A stretch of 64,000 nucleotides of DNA from Liolophura sinensis (taxonomy: Eukaryota > Mollusca > Polyplacophora > Chitonida > Chitonidae). Position 1 is the stretch's first letter. Every line of letters starts with the position of its first letter. Where the stretch lies: contig NC_088302.1 in assembly GCF_032854445.1 (NCBI RefSeq), positions 32,335,979 through 32,399,978 on the forward strand, in the 5' to 3' direction. Under the pieces are notes generated by a model, which had not been told where the DNA came from, did no database searches, and worked only from the letters and a program-made list of their open reading frames with translations. Positions 31,946 through 44,600 of the stretch are shown here, in pieces. Both the position numbers and the translations under genes were made by a program.

Positions 31946-32329
31946 ATTCATGCAAAAGCTTCAGTAGTAGCAACTTATAGCCCATAACACAATGGCTTTA
32001 GCACAAATAGGTAAACAAATGTAGTGACGTTAAATGCTGTTAGTTACACGTCACTAATGTATAGAATTACTCAGAACTAGGGTAACACTTTATAAAGTCA
32101 GATCAAATTTTTCATAAAATTAATTAGGTCAGAAACTTTAACTGTTTACGTGCAAAGCTGCAAACAACGAGTAAGTGATCCTGTAAGTGACTCGATCTTT
32201 TTGTAACCTCATTTGAAAAATGTGGCAAATACTACGGATGCTTTTCTTGTGATTGTGACATGTACATAACATACAAATGAAGGACTCTGAACTACATCCG
32301 GCAATCTTATCAACCGCCACCCATTACCT

Positions 32330-32440
32330 GACAAGCCCGATGTGAACATACCCTGGCTGGCTGGGGTGTCATGTCTGGTGTCTACGGTGGAGTATTCCAT
32401 TGAGGCAGCACTATAAATATGGCAACATTACGTCAGAAGG
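32330..32440 (+). mobile_element. SINE family 3 fragment
   Basis: 'ggctggggtgtcatgtctgg' and 'gaggcagcactataaatatg' match the family 3 body. Intergenic. Confidence 0.6.
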
Positions 32441-34202
32441 TTTTCCGGACACCTCATGAGGTACGGTGATTTTGTTATGTGATATATCCCAAAATCGAGA
32501 CAATCGTCATATAAGTAAAATATTCTTACATGCGAGCTTCACATGATCAAGGTGCATGTAACTGTACATGTAAGTGTTGCTTCTTAGCTACGATCATGGA
32601 CCAGCTCTATACGAGGACGTTGTTATTGTTGTTCATCAACTGGGCTATGCATTCTTGAAATGCGCATGCGTCACAGCGTGGTGACCACACGTTGGTCATT
32701 CTTTCTCGTTGAATGTGATAGAACATAATCAAGAAGAGTAATAAAACATGGACTTAACAGTGCTCGCGGTTTTGAGTAAAACCTTGTATAGATCACACAT
32801 GCCTTGTATATGACAATAAGCCCGAAGTTGTCTTCTGCATTATAATTTTGCTACACAAGTATATGCCTAATAATCGGTAAGATGGCAGTTGGCCACTTTC
32901 CCATCTGATTTACTTAATATCTAACACTCACTTTATAACAACTTTGTATCAATAGAGCATTAATGCAAGTACCTCACTAGACAAAAATACACATTTATTT
33001 GCGTTATGTCAAAGTTATCATCTGCAAGCAACATGCAAGTGGGTTACATTTGACGCCAATAGCCGCAATTCCGCGCAGAGCGTGGGGGAGGGGAAGGTGT
33101 TTGACATACGAGCGCTTACAGTTGTGCGTAAGTCTATAAACTGATGACCTGCTGACTTGCACAAGGATACGCAACCCTTTCCACTCTTACCACTGAGTCA
33201 CTCGTTTGTGTGAACGGGGACACAAAGTACTCATGTAATCGGTACGTCTGGTGAATCAACTCCTGATGCAGGAAACGTGAGTATGGGATGGTTTACCTGT
33301 ATGGCTGGGCGTCCAATAGAACTACAGCTTACTTAAAACTGCGGAAATATGTGACCGCTGAACACACCGATGCTCTGTCGGGGAGTATAAGGTGACATCC
33401 GTCGAAGCTCTATCGTACCATTCTGCAGTGAGGCGAGATCGGAAGGAATGTTAAAACCGTATAACTGTTACGTTTATTCGCCAAGATCTATATGTGATTC
33501 CTGATTCCCTTTAGTCATATCCGCCCTGATATTGTTTCCATTCATAAATTAGGCAGCAAATACAATGTATCTACAGTTCAGACAAAGACATACACCCAAG
33601 TCTGTCAGTGTACCGACCATTTGAATGAAAAATACAACTATTCATCATGACCTAATTCACACGCTTTTACGCTCAAATACTGACATAACGCGGGGAAATC
33701 AGCTAGGGAGATGAAATTGAGACAGATAAGTACCACTTTCACATTCTGACCTCTGTAACAATAGGCGCTTACACTCTAAAGAGAAATGGTATTTGGAAAG
33801 TTCCTTTTGAATAGTAATGGTTGTACGGCCTGAGTACGCCGAGTGAGAAACAAGATTCTTTGAAATACTGAAAGATCGTGTTTTTCTGATGGAGAACAAA
33901 CCAGATGATACGTGGTATAAACTGGAACGAAAGTTCCTTTTGCTTACATCTGCTTAGACAAATTATCTGAGTTACAGACTTACAACTAGAAGTGAATTAT
34001 AAAAACTGTTGACCTTTTTTCTCAGGGACTCAATAAGCAACAGTGGATTATTCAGTACAACTTAAGAGTATTTCGTATGAGACCAGAGTTATGCCACACG
34101 TGATAGACAGTCTTTTCCCATTTGTCATTTAAGAAGAGGTAGATTACGTAAGCCCAATCTTAACAAACAATAATAATCTATTAATCTTAACTTATTCATC
34201 TC

Positions 34203-34560
34203 AAGACCGGCCCCGAAGGTTCAGTTTTCAGAGCGACCGCTTCGGATCCGGTAGATTATGGGACAATTCTGGGTCGTGTCACACCTCAGACCTTAAAAGA
34301 GGAAGTTGTAGCTCTCTCGCTTGGAGTTCAGCTTTAAGGGGAGAGTGTAACCCGTATCAGTATAATGTCTCGGGTTGGGCAGCTTACTTGTCTTCGGTAA
34401 GTCGCCTCAGTGAAGCAGTACTATATAAAAGAACGATTGAAATCCGTCCTGCAACAAGGAGGCATATTACCCGCATATATAGACTCTAATGACTCCTTTG
34501 TCGTCATATGATTGAAAAATTGTTAAGTACGACGTTAAACCCTAAGCACTCACCAACTCA
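34203..34560 (+). mobile_element. SINE family 2 (tRNA-like head, 'taagtacgacgttaaaccct' tail)
   Basis: Starts in a tRNA-like head (agcgaccgcttcggatccgg ... gggtcgtgtcacacc) and continues with 'cccgtatcagtataatgtct', 'cctgcaacaaggaggcatat' and 'cgtcatatgattgaaaaatt'. Shared with copies at 50485 (minus) and 57020 (plus). In the intergenic region. Confidence 0.8.
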
Positions 34561-34799
34561 CTATTAAGTAGCGAGTTAAAGAAGAATGGATGAAATAAGG
34601 AAAGTTTTTCTCAGTTTGAAATCTATAATGGGCAAACTCTCTGGCAAGTAAGAATGCCGTGGCAGAACAATGTGATGTTGGGCCATTTTGTGTGACCATT
34701 ACTTGTGTCCCCCTCATGGGTCGTCATGGTAGTTTCGGTTAGATATCAGTTATTTCCGTTTTTGGTTAGTTAAATTGAAAATACATATAACAAGAAACG

Positions 34800-35066
34800 A
34801 CGCATGTATCTGATTACAATACAGCATTCTGAGTAATTCTAGACCCGTGACGTCTAAAAAGTTGCAATTAACGTCACTTCATATATTTTTTTCTACCTAA
34901 TTCTGCCATTTTGCTTGGGATTGTGTAAATTGCTACTATTTATGCATTAACATGAACTGCTAGAATAAAATCCTGACTGAGGCAAACTGACAAGAGGTCG
35001 GATTTCACCAGTTACTTGCGACCATTTGCCAGCTATCACTTTGTCGTTGCTGCTCTGGACATGCTG
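34800..35066 (+). repeat. Interspersed repeat R3, long form
   Basis: 'agtaattctagacccgtgac', 'tagaataaaatcctgactga', 'gccagctatcactttgtcgt'. The SINE at 35069 begins immediately after it. Confidence 0.82.
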
Positions 35067-35068
35067 TC

Positions 35069-35321
35069 TATGGGGCCCTCCGTGGCTCAGTTGGTTAGCG
35101 CGTTAGCGCAGCGTAATGCCCCTGGAGCCTCTCATCAATGCGGTCGCTGTTAGGTGAAGTCCAGATCATGCTGGCTTCCTCTCTGGCCGTACGTGGGAAC
35201 GTCTTGCAGCAATGGTCGTGGGTTTCCCCCGGGCCCTGCCCGGTTTCCTCCTACTATAACGCTAGCTGCCGTCGTATAAGTGATTCTTGAGTACGGCGTA
35301 AAACGTCAATCAAATAAATAA
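35069..35321 (+). mobile_element. SINE family 1, full length
   Basis: Head 'gccctccgtggctcagttgg' to 'gtcaatcaaataaataa'. Inserted just beyond the TEP-B poly(A) signal. Confidence 0.9.
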
Positions 35322-35414
35322 CTCTCTACGTCTTTAATTATATTATAAAACACGTATAAGGATAGCTTTCATATGAATAAAAGCAACAAACAAATTCATA
35401 TTGAAATGACTGCC

Positions 35415-35420
35415 TTTATT
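35415..35420 (-). terminator. Candidate polyadenylation signal AATAAA of TEP-B
   Basis: An AATAAA hexamer on the minus strand about 113 nt after the TEP-B stop codon, giving a short 3' UTR. A SINE starts about 95 bp further downstream. Confidence 0.6.
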
Positions 35421-35532
35421 CCTTTGGGTACAAAGATCCAAATGCGATTGCGTACAAAGACACAATCGCATCAGTATCATTTCTTCGTTACATCTTAAGT
35501 AAATATTTCATCTTTTGCTAACTGCTATTCCT

Positions 35533-35684
35533 CTATTTACAACTACTTTTGGTGACGACACGCCGAACTTGTTTGTCTAAGCCTTTCATCAGCCGAACCA
35601 CAGTCACACTTCCGTCCAGTCTCAGCGTTTTAGATGACTCATCAAATATATCCTTTGGTCCCAGCACGAACACCTTGATATCCT
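35533..35684 (-). CDS. TEP-B exon b28: netrin domain end and stop
   Basis: Encodes [35 protein letters not shown] and ends VVTKSSCK with a TAG stop. The last cysteine completes the NTR six-cysteine set. 152 nt. Confidence 0.94.
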
Positions 35685-38600
35685 CTGTGGAGCAGAAAAA
35701 AACAGATAAAATGTTGCATGTAGGGCTGCGAATATTCCAAAAATCATACACAGACAATGACGATCAATACATGTCGTTTTCCTACATATAACTTTGCTTT
35801 TTATACAGAAGTTCAGAAGACATGTAGCTATTAAAATCAGAATAAACAACCGCCCTAGGGGGATAAAGCAATGCCTTAGAAATGGACATAACTATTAACT
35901 TACCATCAATACGATAACAACGTCTAGATAGGATAGCAGGCCGTGAATATTATCCTACCTTCGTAGGACTGAATATTATTTTAACATTATACAGCAGGCT
36001 ATGAACATTATCTCAGATTTACGCAGCAGACAATGAATATTATCTTACCGTCGAGAGCATCACAGCTACATCCTTCAGGCAGTGCAAAGTTGGAGAATTT
36101 TTCGATCTCAACTTTCCCTGAAGCAGGTCGGAAATCCGATCGTATTTTTAGTTTGAAATCTCCTGTCCTTCCGGCCTGTGTCTTGTACGCTGAGGAGAAA
36201 GCATTTTGTGTAACGGTTAAGACAGAACTAAACCATACAAGTTAGCGTTAACCACTAACCATTTAAAAATGTAAATTTAAAATCCTGTGTTTGTTACCAA
36301 GATGTTAACGACCACACAGAGTGAGCCAGAATCAAGACTGAATCAATATTAGGCCACATAAGATGCCCGACAAATTTATCCATAAATGATGAATTAAAGA
36401 GCAAAATAAACAAAAAATATTTGACAGAATATTAATAACATATGAAGACACACAAAGAGGAATGACAGACCAGTGTATACTAATTGCACATTCACATGTC
36501 AAGACTCCGAAACAAGCTACAGTAACACATAAATCATATATGAAGATACACTAACAAGAATCATACAAAAATCACACTTCAGTACATACGAAAAAGACAT
36601 AAGAGATACCAATACATATTAAAACGAAATGGTTCATGTCAATACAGGACAACAAGACAAACACTTTATCAATACAGGACAACAAGACAAACACCATATC
36701 AATACAGGACAAGACAAACACTAAATCAATACAAGACAACAAGACATACCACATATCAATACAAGACAACAAGACATATACGATATCAATACAGGACAAC
36801 AAGACACACCATATATCAACACGACACAATACATACTATCTTGACTTTCACATGACAACACAGACAAACGCGACTAATCACATAATAGTATATATCAACA
36901 TACCAACATCAGAAGAACAGATAAGATCTTCAAAATTATCGGGCCTGCTCTCTGGGCAGTAAGGACACCGGTTAACACCCTGGAGATAAAGCACGAATTA
37001 ATGAAATATAATAATTTGTAAATCTTTTCTTAATCTATGCGTCGAGACGTTCGTATACGAGCCGGATACCAATATGAAAGCTCCAGATCAATAATCGCCA
37101 GGCCAATTCCCAAAACGGAGTCTTCCGAAAGGACTAAGAAAGTACGTAAAGTATGAAATTAAGACGGAATAATGCAAAGAGAAGCAGTCAACAGATTTCA
37201 ATAATGAGAACTAAATAACTATAATCCATTCCTTTTAATGTATATAAACTATGGAATAAGAAATATATACATGTAGTTAGTTTTACACTGGTAGTTTAAA
37301 ACAGACCCAGTTACAATTTCCAATTTATTCATTTATTTATTGGATTGGTGTTTTACCCTGTACTCAAGAATATTTCACTTATATGACGGCGGCCAGCATT
37401 ATGGTGGGAGGAAACTGTTGCTGTTCGACCGTCCCACGTACGGCCGGATAGGTAGGTTGCACGAGCTGGACTTGAACTCACCGCGACTGCATTGCTGAGA
37501 GGCTCCCGGGTCATTTGCGTCGCGCTGGCACGCTAACCAATTTGGCCACGGAAACCCTTCAGTTTCCAATTCAGCGCTTTTATTTTAGATGCCAATACCG
37601 TGGACTACAGACTACAGAAACTCACCGGGAGTGCACTCCTTCTACACGTTAACTTCATTAAAATCCGTTATCCAGACTAGATACTTGGCATTTTAGCATG
37701 TCATCCATTTAGAGCTAATCCCTCCTGACGATAAGAATGTTACCTAAAACTTCCATTTCTAAATGACAATCTACCAGTTGGATGTGAAGAGATTTTCTGA
37801 GGATATACTAGAGCATATACAACGTGATACATTACTGAAATGTATATGCACTCTTCATCTGTTATACGTGAAACATTTCAGCAGAGACCAAAAATGTGAC
37901 TTAGTCTTTTTATGTTCCAATCCTTCATACATTGAGATTCTGTAGGTGGACTAAGCACCCCCGAGCCTGGCCCGTTTGCAATTTTTAACATGTTTGTATC
38001 TTAAATATGATGGCAATACGGCATTTTGAACAATTGTACATCAGGTAATTTGCTACTGTTTAAACATTTACATAACCAGTTAGAATAAAACCTTAATTGA
38101 GGTAAATTGACAAGAGTCCGTATTTCACCCGTTACGTGTGACTATTTGCCACTTATCAAACTGTTGTTGCTGCTCTGGGTTTACCCTCTATGTTGTAAGT
38201 CTTTTATTATATTGACAGTTGCTGGCTAAGAATAAAACCAGGGAAGAATCCCGGTTTGGGAGTTCATGTGTTGCCACAGGCACGAACGTAATATGAATAT
38301 TTGTTTTTGTAAAACTATAATGCAAACAATACTGTGTAAATAAATGTATAATTCACTTACTGTTACAACAGGTGATGCTTCATCAACCTTTGCAGTAGCT
38401 GAAAACAGACAAAAACAGTAATGATTTATTTCTGAAAAGTCACTGGTTTTCTTGTGCTTTAACTTGCTCGACATGAGTGAAAGAAGCAGTGAGTTTATGA
38501 AAAAGAACTTTTTGTGTGTTTTGCAGCCATTTTTTGCACTTTTTTTATAACAACAAGGGAGCAAAAAAAACGCAGGAATGTCAAAATATCTTTCAAAACA

Positions 38601-41600
38601 TGAGAAACAATAGAAACAACTAAATGTCCACAGCATGATAGCATAACAGCATGGCGGCGTAAAACACCAATGAAATTAATACAATCAATCGAATAAATCA
38701 ATCATAACAGCATGCTTTGGGTTTGATTTCATCTGACATTCTCACCTCCACTTAGATAGGGTTACCTGCAAATACTTAGTGAGACACATATTTTATGCCC
38801 CTCATATTTTAAAGCGTATATTATCTCTTCATCTATGAATTTATAAGTACACAGACTGATATCTAAATTAATATAAAACAGATTAAACAGATTTATGAGA
38901 ACATAACAATTTTGTGACGATCGACTCAATGGGCCATTATCATCACAAAATGATAATCAATTTTAGTATATTTGGTTATATAAGTTGTTTTTTTATTCGA
39001 TTACTACAAATTATAAAACTATGTCCATTCCGCGTTTCCGTAACTGCGTAATTTACAGGAAAAGTTACGAAAAAGTTATGTGAATGTGGACATTGTTCTC
39101 TAAGTAAAGAAAACTAAAATAAGAGTGTTTTTATTCCCTATCTACTATCACTTGTTTCTCATATTTGCCAAAATTACAACTCTATTTTCCTCATATGGTT
39201 ACAAAGCCAAATAATATGCTTGGACATTAATGGCGTAAAACTGTATACTTATGATCTTTCATTGTATAACCTTCCCTGTACTTATAACGTTTTACTCTGC
39301 ATCCTTGTTTCTCATTATGACAAATTCTGAGAATAGTACTATATAACCGTTCCAGTTACAGTGTGACTATGACGTTTGATTTTTTTCACTGGAATAGCGT
39401 TTCAATATCGGATACAAATTTGTGACTCTCTGTTGGAATCAATTAGCAAGCATAATAAACGCTACAGGTCAATTGAACGCAATAACAAATTCCAAAACAA
39501 CAGTCAACACCAAACTAAGAAGAGGTATAAAATTTCGACGGAGTCATCTGAATAAGATTAGTAATTTTAATCAGTTTCCCATGACGACGGAAAGATTTAT
39601 TTATTTGATTTGTGTTTAACGGATTTGCACGGTACTCAAGAATATTTCACTTATTCGTAAGTATATATATTTTATATAACTCAGTTGCGCTTCTATTGCG
39701 CAGCTGCTCCTATATCCAATGTTGTTCCTTAATCCAACACAATGCACAAAAATCATCTAAGATAGTCCTACATTCTGTAAATTAGGCACTAATATGCAGG
39801 GGAGCGTCATGCAAAGATCCTAGACATTCCACAGTCACCGGTTGTAAAATTTAGGAAACTTATTGAGAAGGCGTTTTATGGAATATCCTTGACGCACTGT
39901 TTCTTCTTGAGACCTGCAAATTCTATGATTGGCGGGATATGAAATGGCCATATGTTGGACCTATCCATGTATCCTTATTAAACAAAGGTTACTTAACAAT
40001 GTCAAAATTCAAACTATCTCTCTTGTAGTGAGATCAGTGTGATGTCGACTTTGTACAAATACGTACCGTTAACTGGCTCCACTATTCCCCCTAGTGCTCC
40101 AGCTGCAAAATTACGTGGCCTTGGCAGCGCATCGAAGAAGCTGGTAAGACAAACAGAAAGCAATAAAGTCCGCATGCGCCTACGTGTAGGGAGAATTGTC
40201 GTACGTGTACAAATATGACGTCAGGACAGGCTGAACAAAAATATTGTGTCTAATAATATAAAACTCCAAAACACATGTCCAAATCTGGAGGCTTTATGTG
40301 TACGCTCCACTCAAAAATATGTCACTTATACTATCGCGGCCGACAATACGGTGGGGAAAACCCAAGATCATTTGCATGTTGCTGGCAGGCCTACTTACGT
40401 ACGACCGGAACCAAGGCCGAGCAAGGCTAAAATTATACAGGTCAGAAGTAAAGGTGTGACCAGGGAACTTGGACACTCTTAAAATTGACCAGTTAAAAGA
40501 GCAGCTCAACTTTTATGGGCACGTGTATTAAACACTGGTTTCTGATATACTTTGCTTGTGGAGATGATAGGTCAGATGTTCCATGTCATATATTGTTGGA
40601 CAAAGACTTTAACTGTCCAATTAACAACAGTTACCATGTTAATTGCACAATCTGGTTACCTGTGTACTTAAAATTCTGACTTTCCAATCAATAAAAATTA
40701 AATTCCTCTGATCTGCTTCAGACCACAATTAGGAAATCCTTACCTTATCGATCTTTTTCAATAAAAAATGATCATTTTTCTTTAACCAAATCTTCTCAAC
40801 ACTTAATCATTTGATTGAATAAATGAAAGATCCATTTATACTTACATCGGCCTCCATTGGAAAGTGTTGCATTGTGGCTCTATTTCGTAGGGACTTATCA
40901 CGGAATAATCTGAAATTATTTGATCATGTTAACTTTTACATATTCACATATTCTCCAAAAACTCCATTTCACATCCAGCTATGGCGGAATATATTAAAGC
41001 AGATATGGGCGGAAGTCGAAGGTATGTCTCCCATTTAATCGTTTTGAAAAAAACCCATCACAACCTGGATACCTTATAGAACAAGAACTGTGCTGACAAA
41101 AAACCTAGGACGATTCCACTCCATTTGTGTTCAAACTTTAGTGGTGTCCAGTTACAAATTATGAGATCTAAGTCTAAACTTGTGACATGTAAATATTTAT
41201 TTAAGACATTAAACGGCGTTATATTTTACCGGCTTTTATCTGTCATTCATTCTCTCTGTCAGAAAATGTTTTCAAAAGGTTATGCAGGGATTTGGATTAA
41301 AATTTTGCTCTAGCATCAATCCTTTACATTCAGATCCGGATCTCGAATTTTTAAGTGATTCTTTTTCTTGTATCCCATGTGAAAGAGCCCAGCAGAGTAT
41401 CGTCCCTTTATCGGAACTCTCCATGCCGTTTTGTACATTTAGCCGTTTCGGGGGGTTGTCCTCTCGATATGCCTTCAAATTACACAATGGGTTATGTAGA
41501 TTTTACAGGCTAGATTGAAAAGATGTTATAAGTTGCATCTATTGCTTCTCGCACAGCTAGCAAACAGCTGTCGCCCAAGGAGTATTTTTAACAAAAGAGC

Positions 41601-44600
41601 CAAAGGCATGAAACAAGCATACGAAAGAAATATTTCAGAAAGAAACTACAACTGGGTTGATAATGTAGGCCTACGTGCGTAACATGCATGTGTTACTCAT
41701 ATGTTAGGAACATCACGTAACAAAATGTTACCTGTTTCATAGTAATCATACACGTGGACTCTCCCAGGCTGGGTGTTATTCACCTCCAGTTCCCTGATCA
41801 CTTCAAAGTACACACAGCTCTTCTGGGCGGAGATCTGAAGAAAAAAGATCAGCAAAGCAACGGTGATATCACTGTGTTTAATGTAATCAGAACAACATAA
41901 GTGTCGACTAGAAACATGTTCTTTGCCCATGCATTTTACTATGAATAAGTTAAACACATAGATACATTGACGTTTACCTTATTATATGGATATGATATAC
42001 TACTAAGGTCCACCAGCAACCAGCGGATGGTTTAGGGTTTCCCCCGGGCTCTGCCCCGTTTCCTCCCACCACAATGCCGGCCGCCGTCTTATAAGTGGAA
42101 TATTCTTGAGCACGGCGTAAAACACCAATCGAACAAACAAAAAAAAAAATAATAAACCACTAAAATACAACATCTGATGTATATGTGGATTGGGTGTATT
42201 GGTACTGCAAAAAGATTCCGGCAAATAAATCAACGAAGGCTCAGTTAAGTCAATTTGTTTTTCGTATCGGACTATTTAATTGGCGTAATCACGGACATTG
42301 ACGTTAGTGTACATTTGATAAAATTTCAACACATGTAGTCTTACCTCGTCAAAGTAAAAGTTAACAACGTTATTATCAATCTCATATCTTTGTATACCCC
42401 AGAGTGGTAGCTTAACAAGCTGCAACAAAACAAAAATCCAAAACAAAATAAAAAGCAATAAAATATAATAATAACACGCTTCATTTCTATTATATGAAAC
42501 ATTTAATTTATTATTTAAACAGAGCACTTGTATTTTCACCATGATATTACAGAAATATATCTATCTATCATCATTCAGTAAATAAGTCTGGCTTTCTTCC
42601 AGCTTAAGGTAGCTAAAATTCGTAATTTAACACGTAACCCAGTCTTACTCTATGTTTATCTTCTTCCGTAAGGTAATTTTAGGAACTTATCGTTGCGATT
42701 ACCTATATTTAAAAGATTACTTCCGTTTATAAGAACTCTTACGTCTTTTAAGGTTTTTTCATCAGGGATCCATCCAGTGACCATTTTAACCTCTATTATA
42801 GCCATGTTAGATACCTGACCCGACACAGTAAAACTGAAAATTAGAAAATAAATAACAACATATAGTTGTAAGACGGAAGAAAAAAAAACGCAACTTGAAT
42901 TTAGAATTCTCAACATGCTGCAATTGTTTAATTTTAACCGATTCTAAACACCAGAAATTATGTACTTAAAATTAGTCGAAGTTGCATCAAAGTTAATTTA
43001 ATCGCTTCACTGAATTTTTTCCCATAGGAGGTAATATCCTAATACATAATTAAAAAAAAAGTTGTCTAAGCCTCAAATGGCGTGATTAAGTAAGTTTATG
43101 TCTTGTTGACAATTGATAAATAATTTCTGATTTTACTTGTATGAATATCTACACAGCAGACATACCGTGTACAGATCTGCATTCTTTGTCTGTCGCAATT
43201 TGTTGGCTCCATTACCGACTGGAACATCTTAATGTCCAGTGTAAATGCAGGGTCTTTCGGAGTTTGCCCTTCGACGTTATAACGGGCGTTGGCCTGAAAA
43301 GTGCAAATGCATTCTTAGTTGTTAGCGACGAACATATCCCTGATGGTCAACTTTATACACTTACTGGATGATAGAGAGTTATTTATGTTTTGATTTATGT
43401 GAAGGTTTGTGCTAATCAATCTTTTAGAAATTGGCTGTACGATTAGTGACCACAAGCCACTCATATGACCTTTAGTATGGGGATTGTTCCATTTAAGTAG
43501 ACGCTGTCTTGGTACTCCATCAAAATGAAAGAAAAAAAACAAAAAACAACAACATTAAAGTTCATCGGACATGGCACCTGACCTGTCAGTTTTACGGCTG
43601 ATAACTGAATGCCATTATTCTCATGAGGGTGTATGTGAGTTCCAAGGCTTAGATCCTCTGTATAAATTGCAATAGTTTGATTTATTTATTTATTTGATTG
43701 GTGTTTTACGCCGTACTCAAGAGTATTTCACTTATACGACGGCAGCCAGCATTATAGTGGGAGGAAACCGGGCAGAGCCCAGGGAAAACCCACGACCATC
43801 CGCAGGTTGCTGCAAGACGTTCTCACGTACGGCCAGAGAGGAAGCCAGCATGAGCTGGACGAACTCACAGCGACCGCATTGGTAAGAGGCTCAAATACGC
43901 TAACCAACTATGCCACGGAGGCCCCTCGTTGTTTGAGGTTTGCACGTAATCTCTCTTCAAAGGAATTGGCCGAGACTTTATTAGCCTGATATGTCCATTG
44001 TAATTATTTGTTCATTAGATTGTTGTTTAACGCCATACTCAAGAAACCTTCACTTATGCGATGGTAGTCAGTTTTATGAGTGGAGGTTTAATAACCATCG
44101 ATCTTTGGCAAGTTACTGGTGAACGAGTGATGCACAGATAGGCACACCATACTTGTGGAGGACAAGTTGTCTTCAACGAACATTAGATTGCTCAAACAGT
44201 GATATGAACGTCCCCGACCGCTTATTGTCATCAAGGCTGCACGGACACTTAGAGATATGTGCATTACAGTACTGAGGGATTTAAAGATTCGAATCTTTAC
44301 TTCCGGAGATATGCTTTTATTAACATAAACCACTAACTGACCGGTCATCTCCAGTAGATTTGTGTTTGTATCTTGGCAACATAATTTAAGGTAAGTTTTA
44401 GTGCATATTTCGACGACGTGACCTTGAAGCAGGCAGGTGTCAGTGTGGGCGTATTTCTAGTGCTACATTACTGTAACGCCATTCCGAAAAAGTCAAACGC
44501 ATACTGACACCAGGCCGAGCAGAACTTGACTTTCCCCCTTTTAATGAGCCCCAAGGGAGAAAGGGCAACAAAATTGCCATTCTGTATAAGTCTTAAATAT

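Larger units (their letters stand above)
31414..34202. other. Intergenic region between TEP-A and TEP-B
   Basis: About 2.8 kb with small repeat fragments (R3 at 31880, SINE family 3 at 32330). No supported gene on either strand; the open frames here are short and unrecognised. Confidence 0.6.

Noticed and set aside
36630-36835. CRISPR-like array
   Set aside because: Direct 30-bp repeats without unique spacers, in an intron of an animal gene.
41125-41518. Possible separate gene in the TEP-B intron b23-b24
   Set aside because: Overlapping open frames on both strands of 60-80 codons, but no recognised family, motif or splice support.
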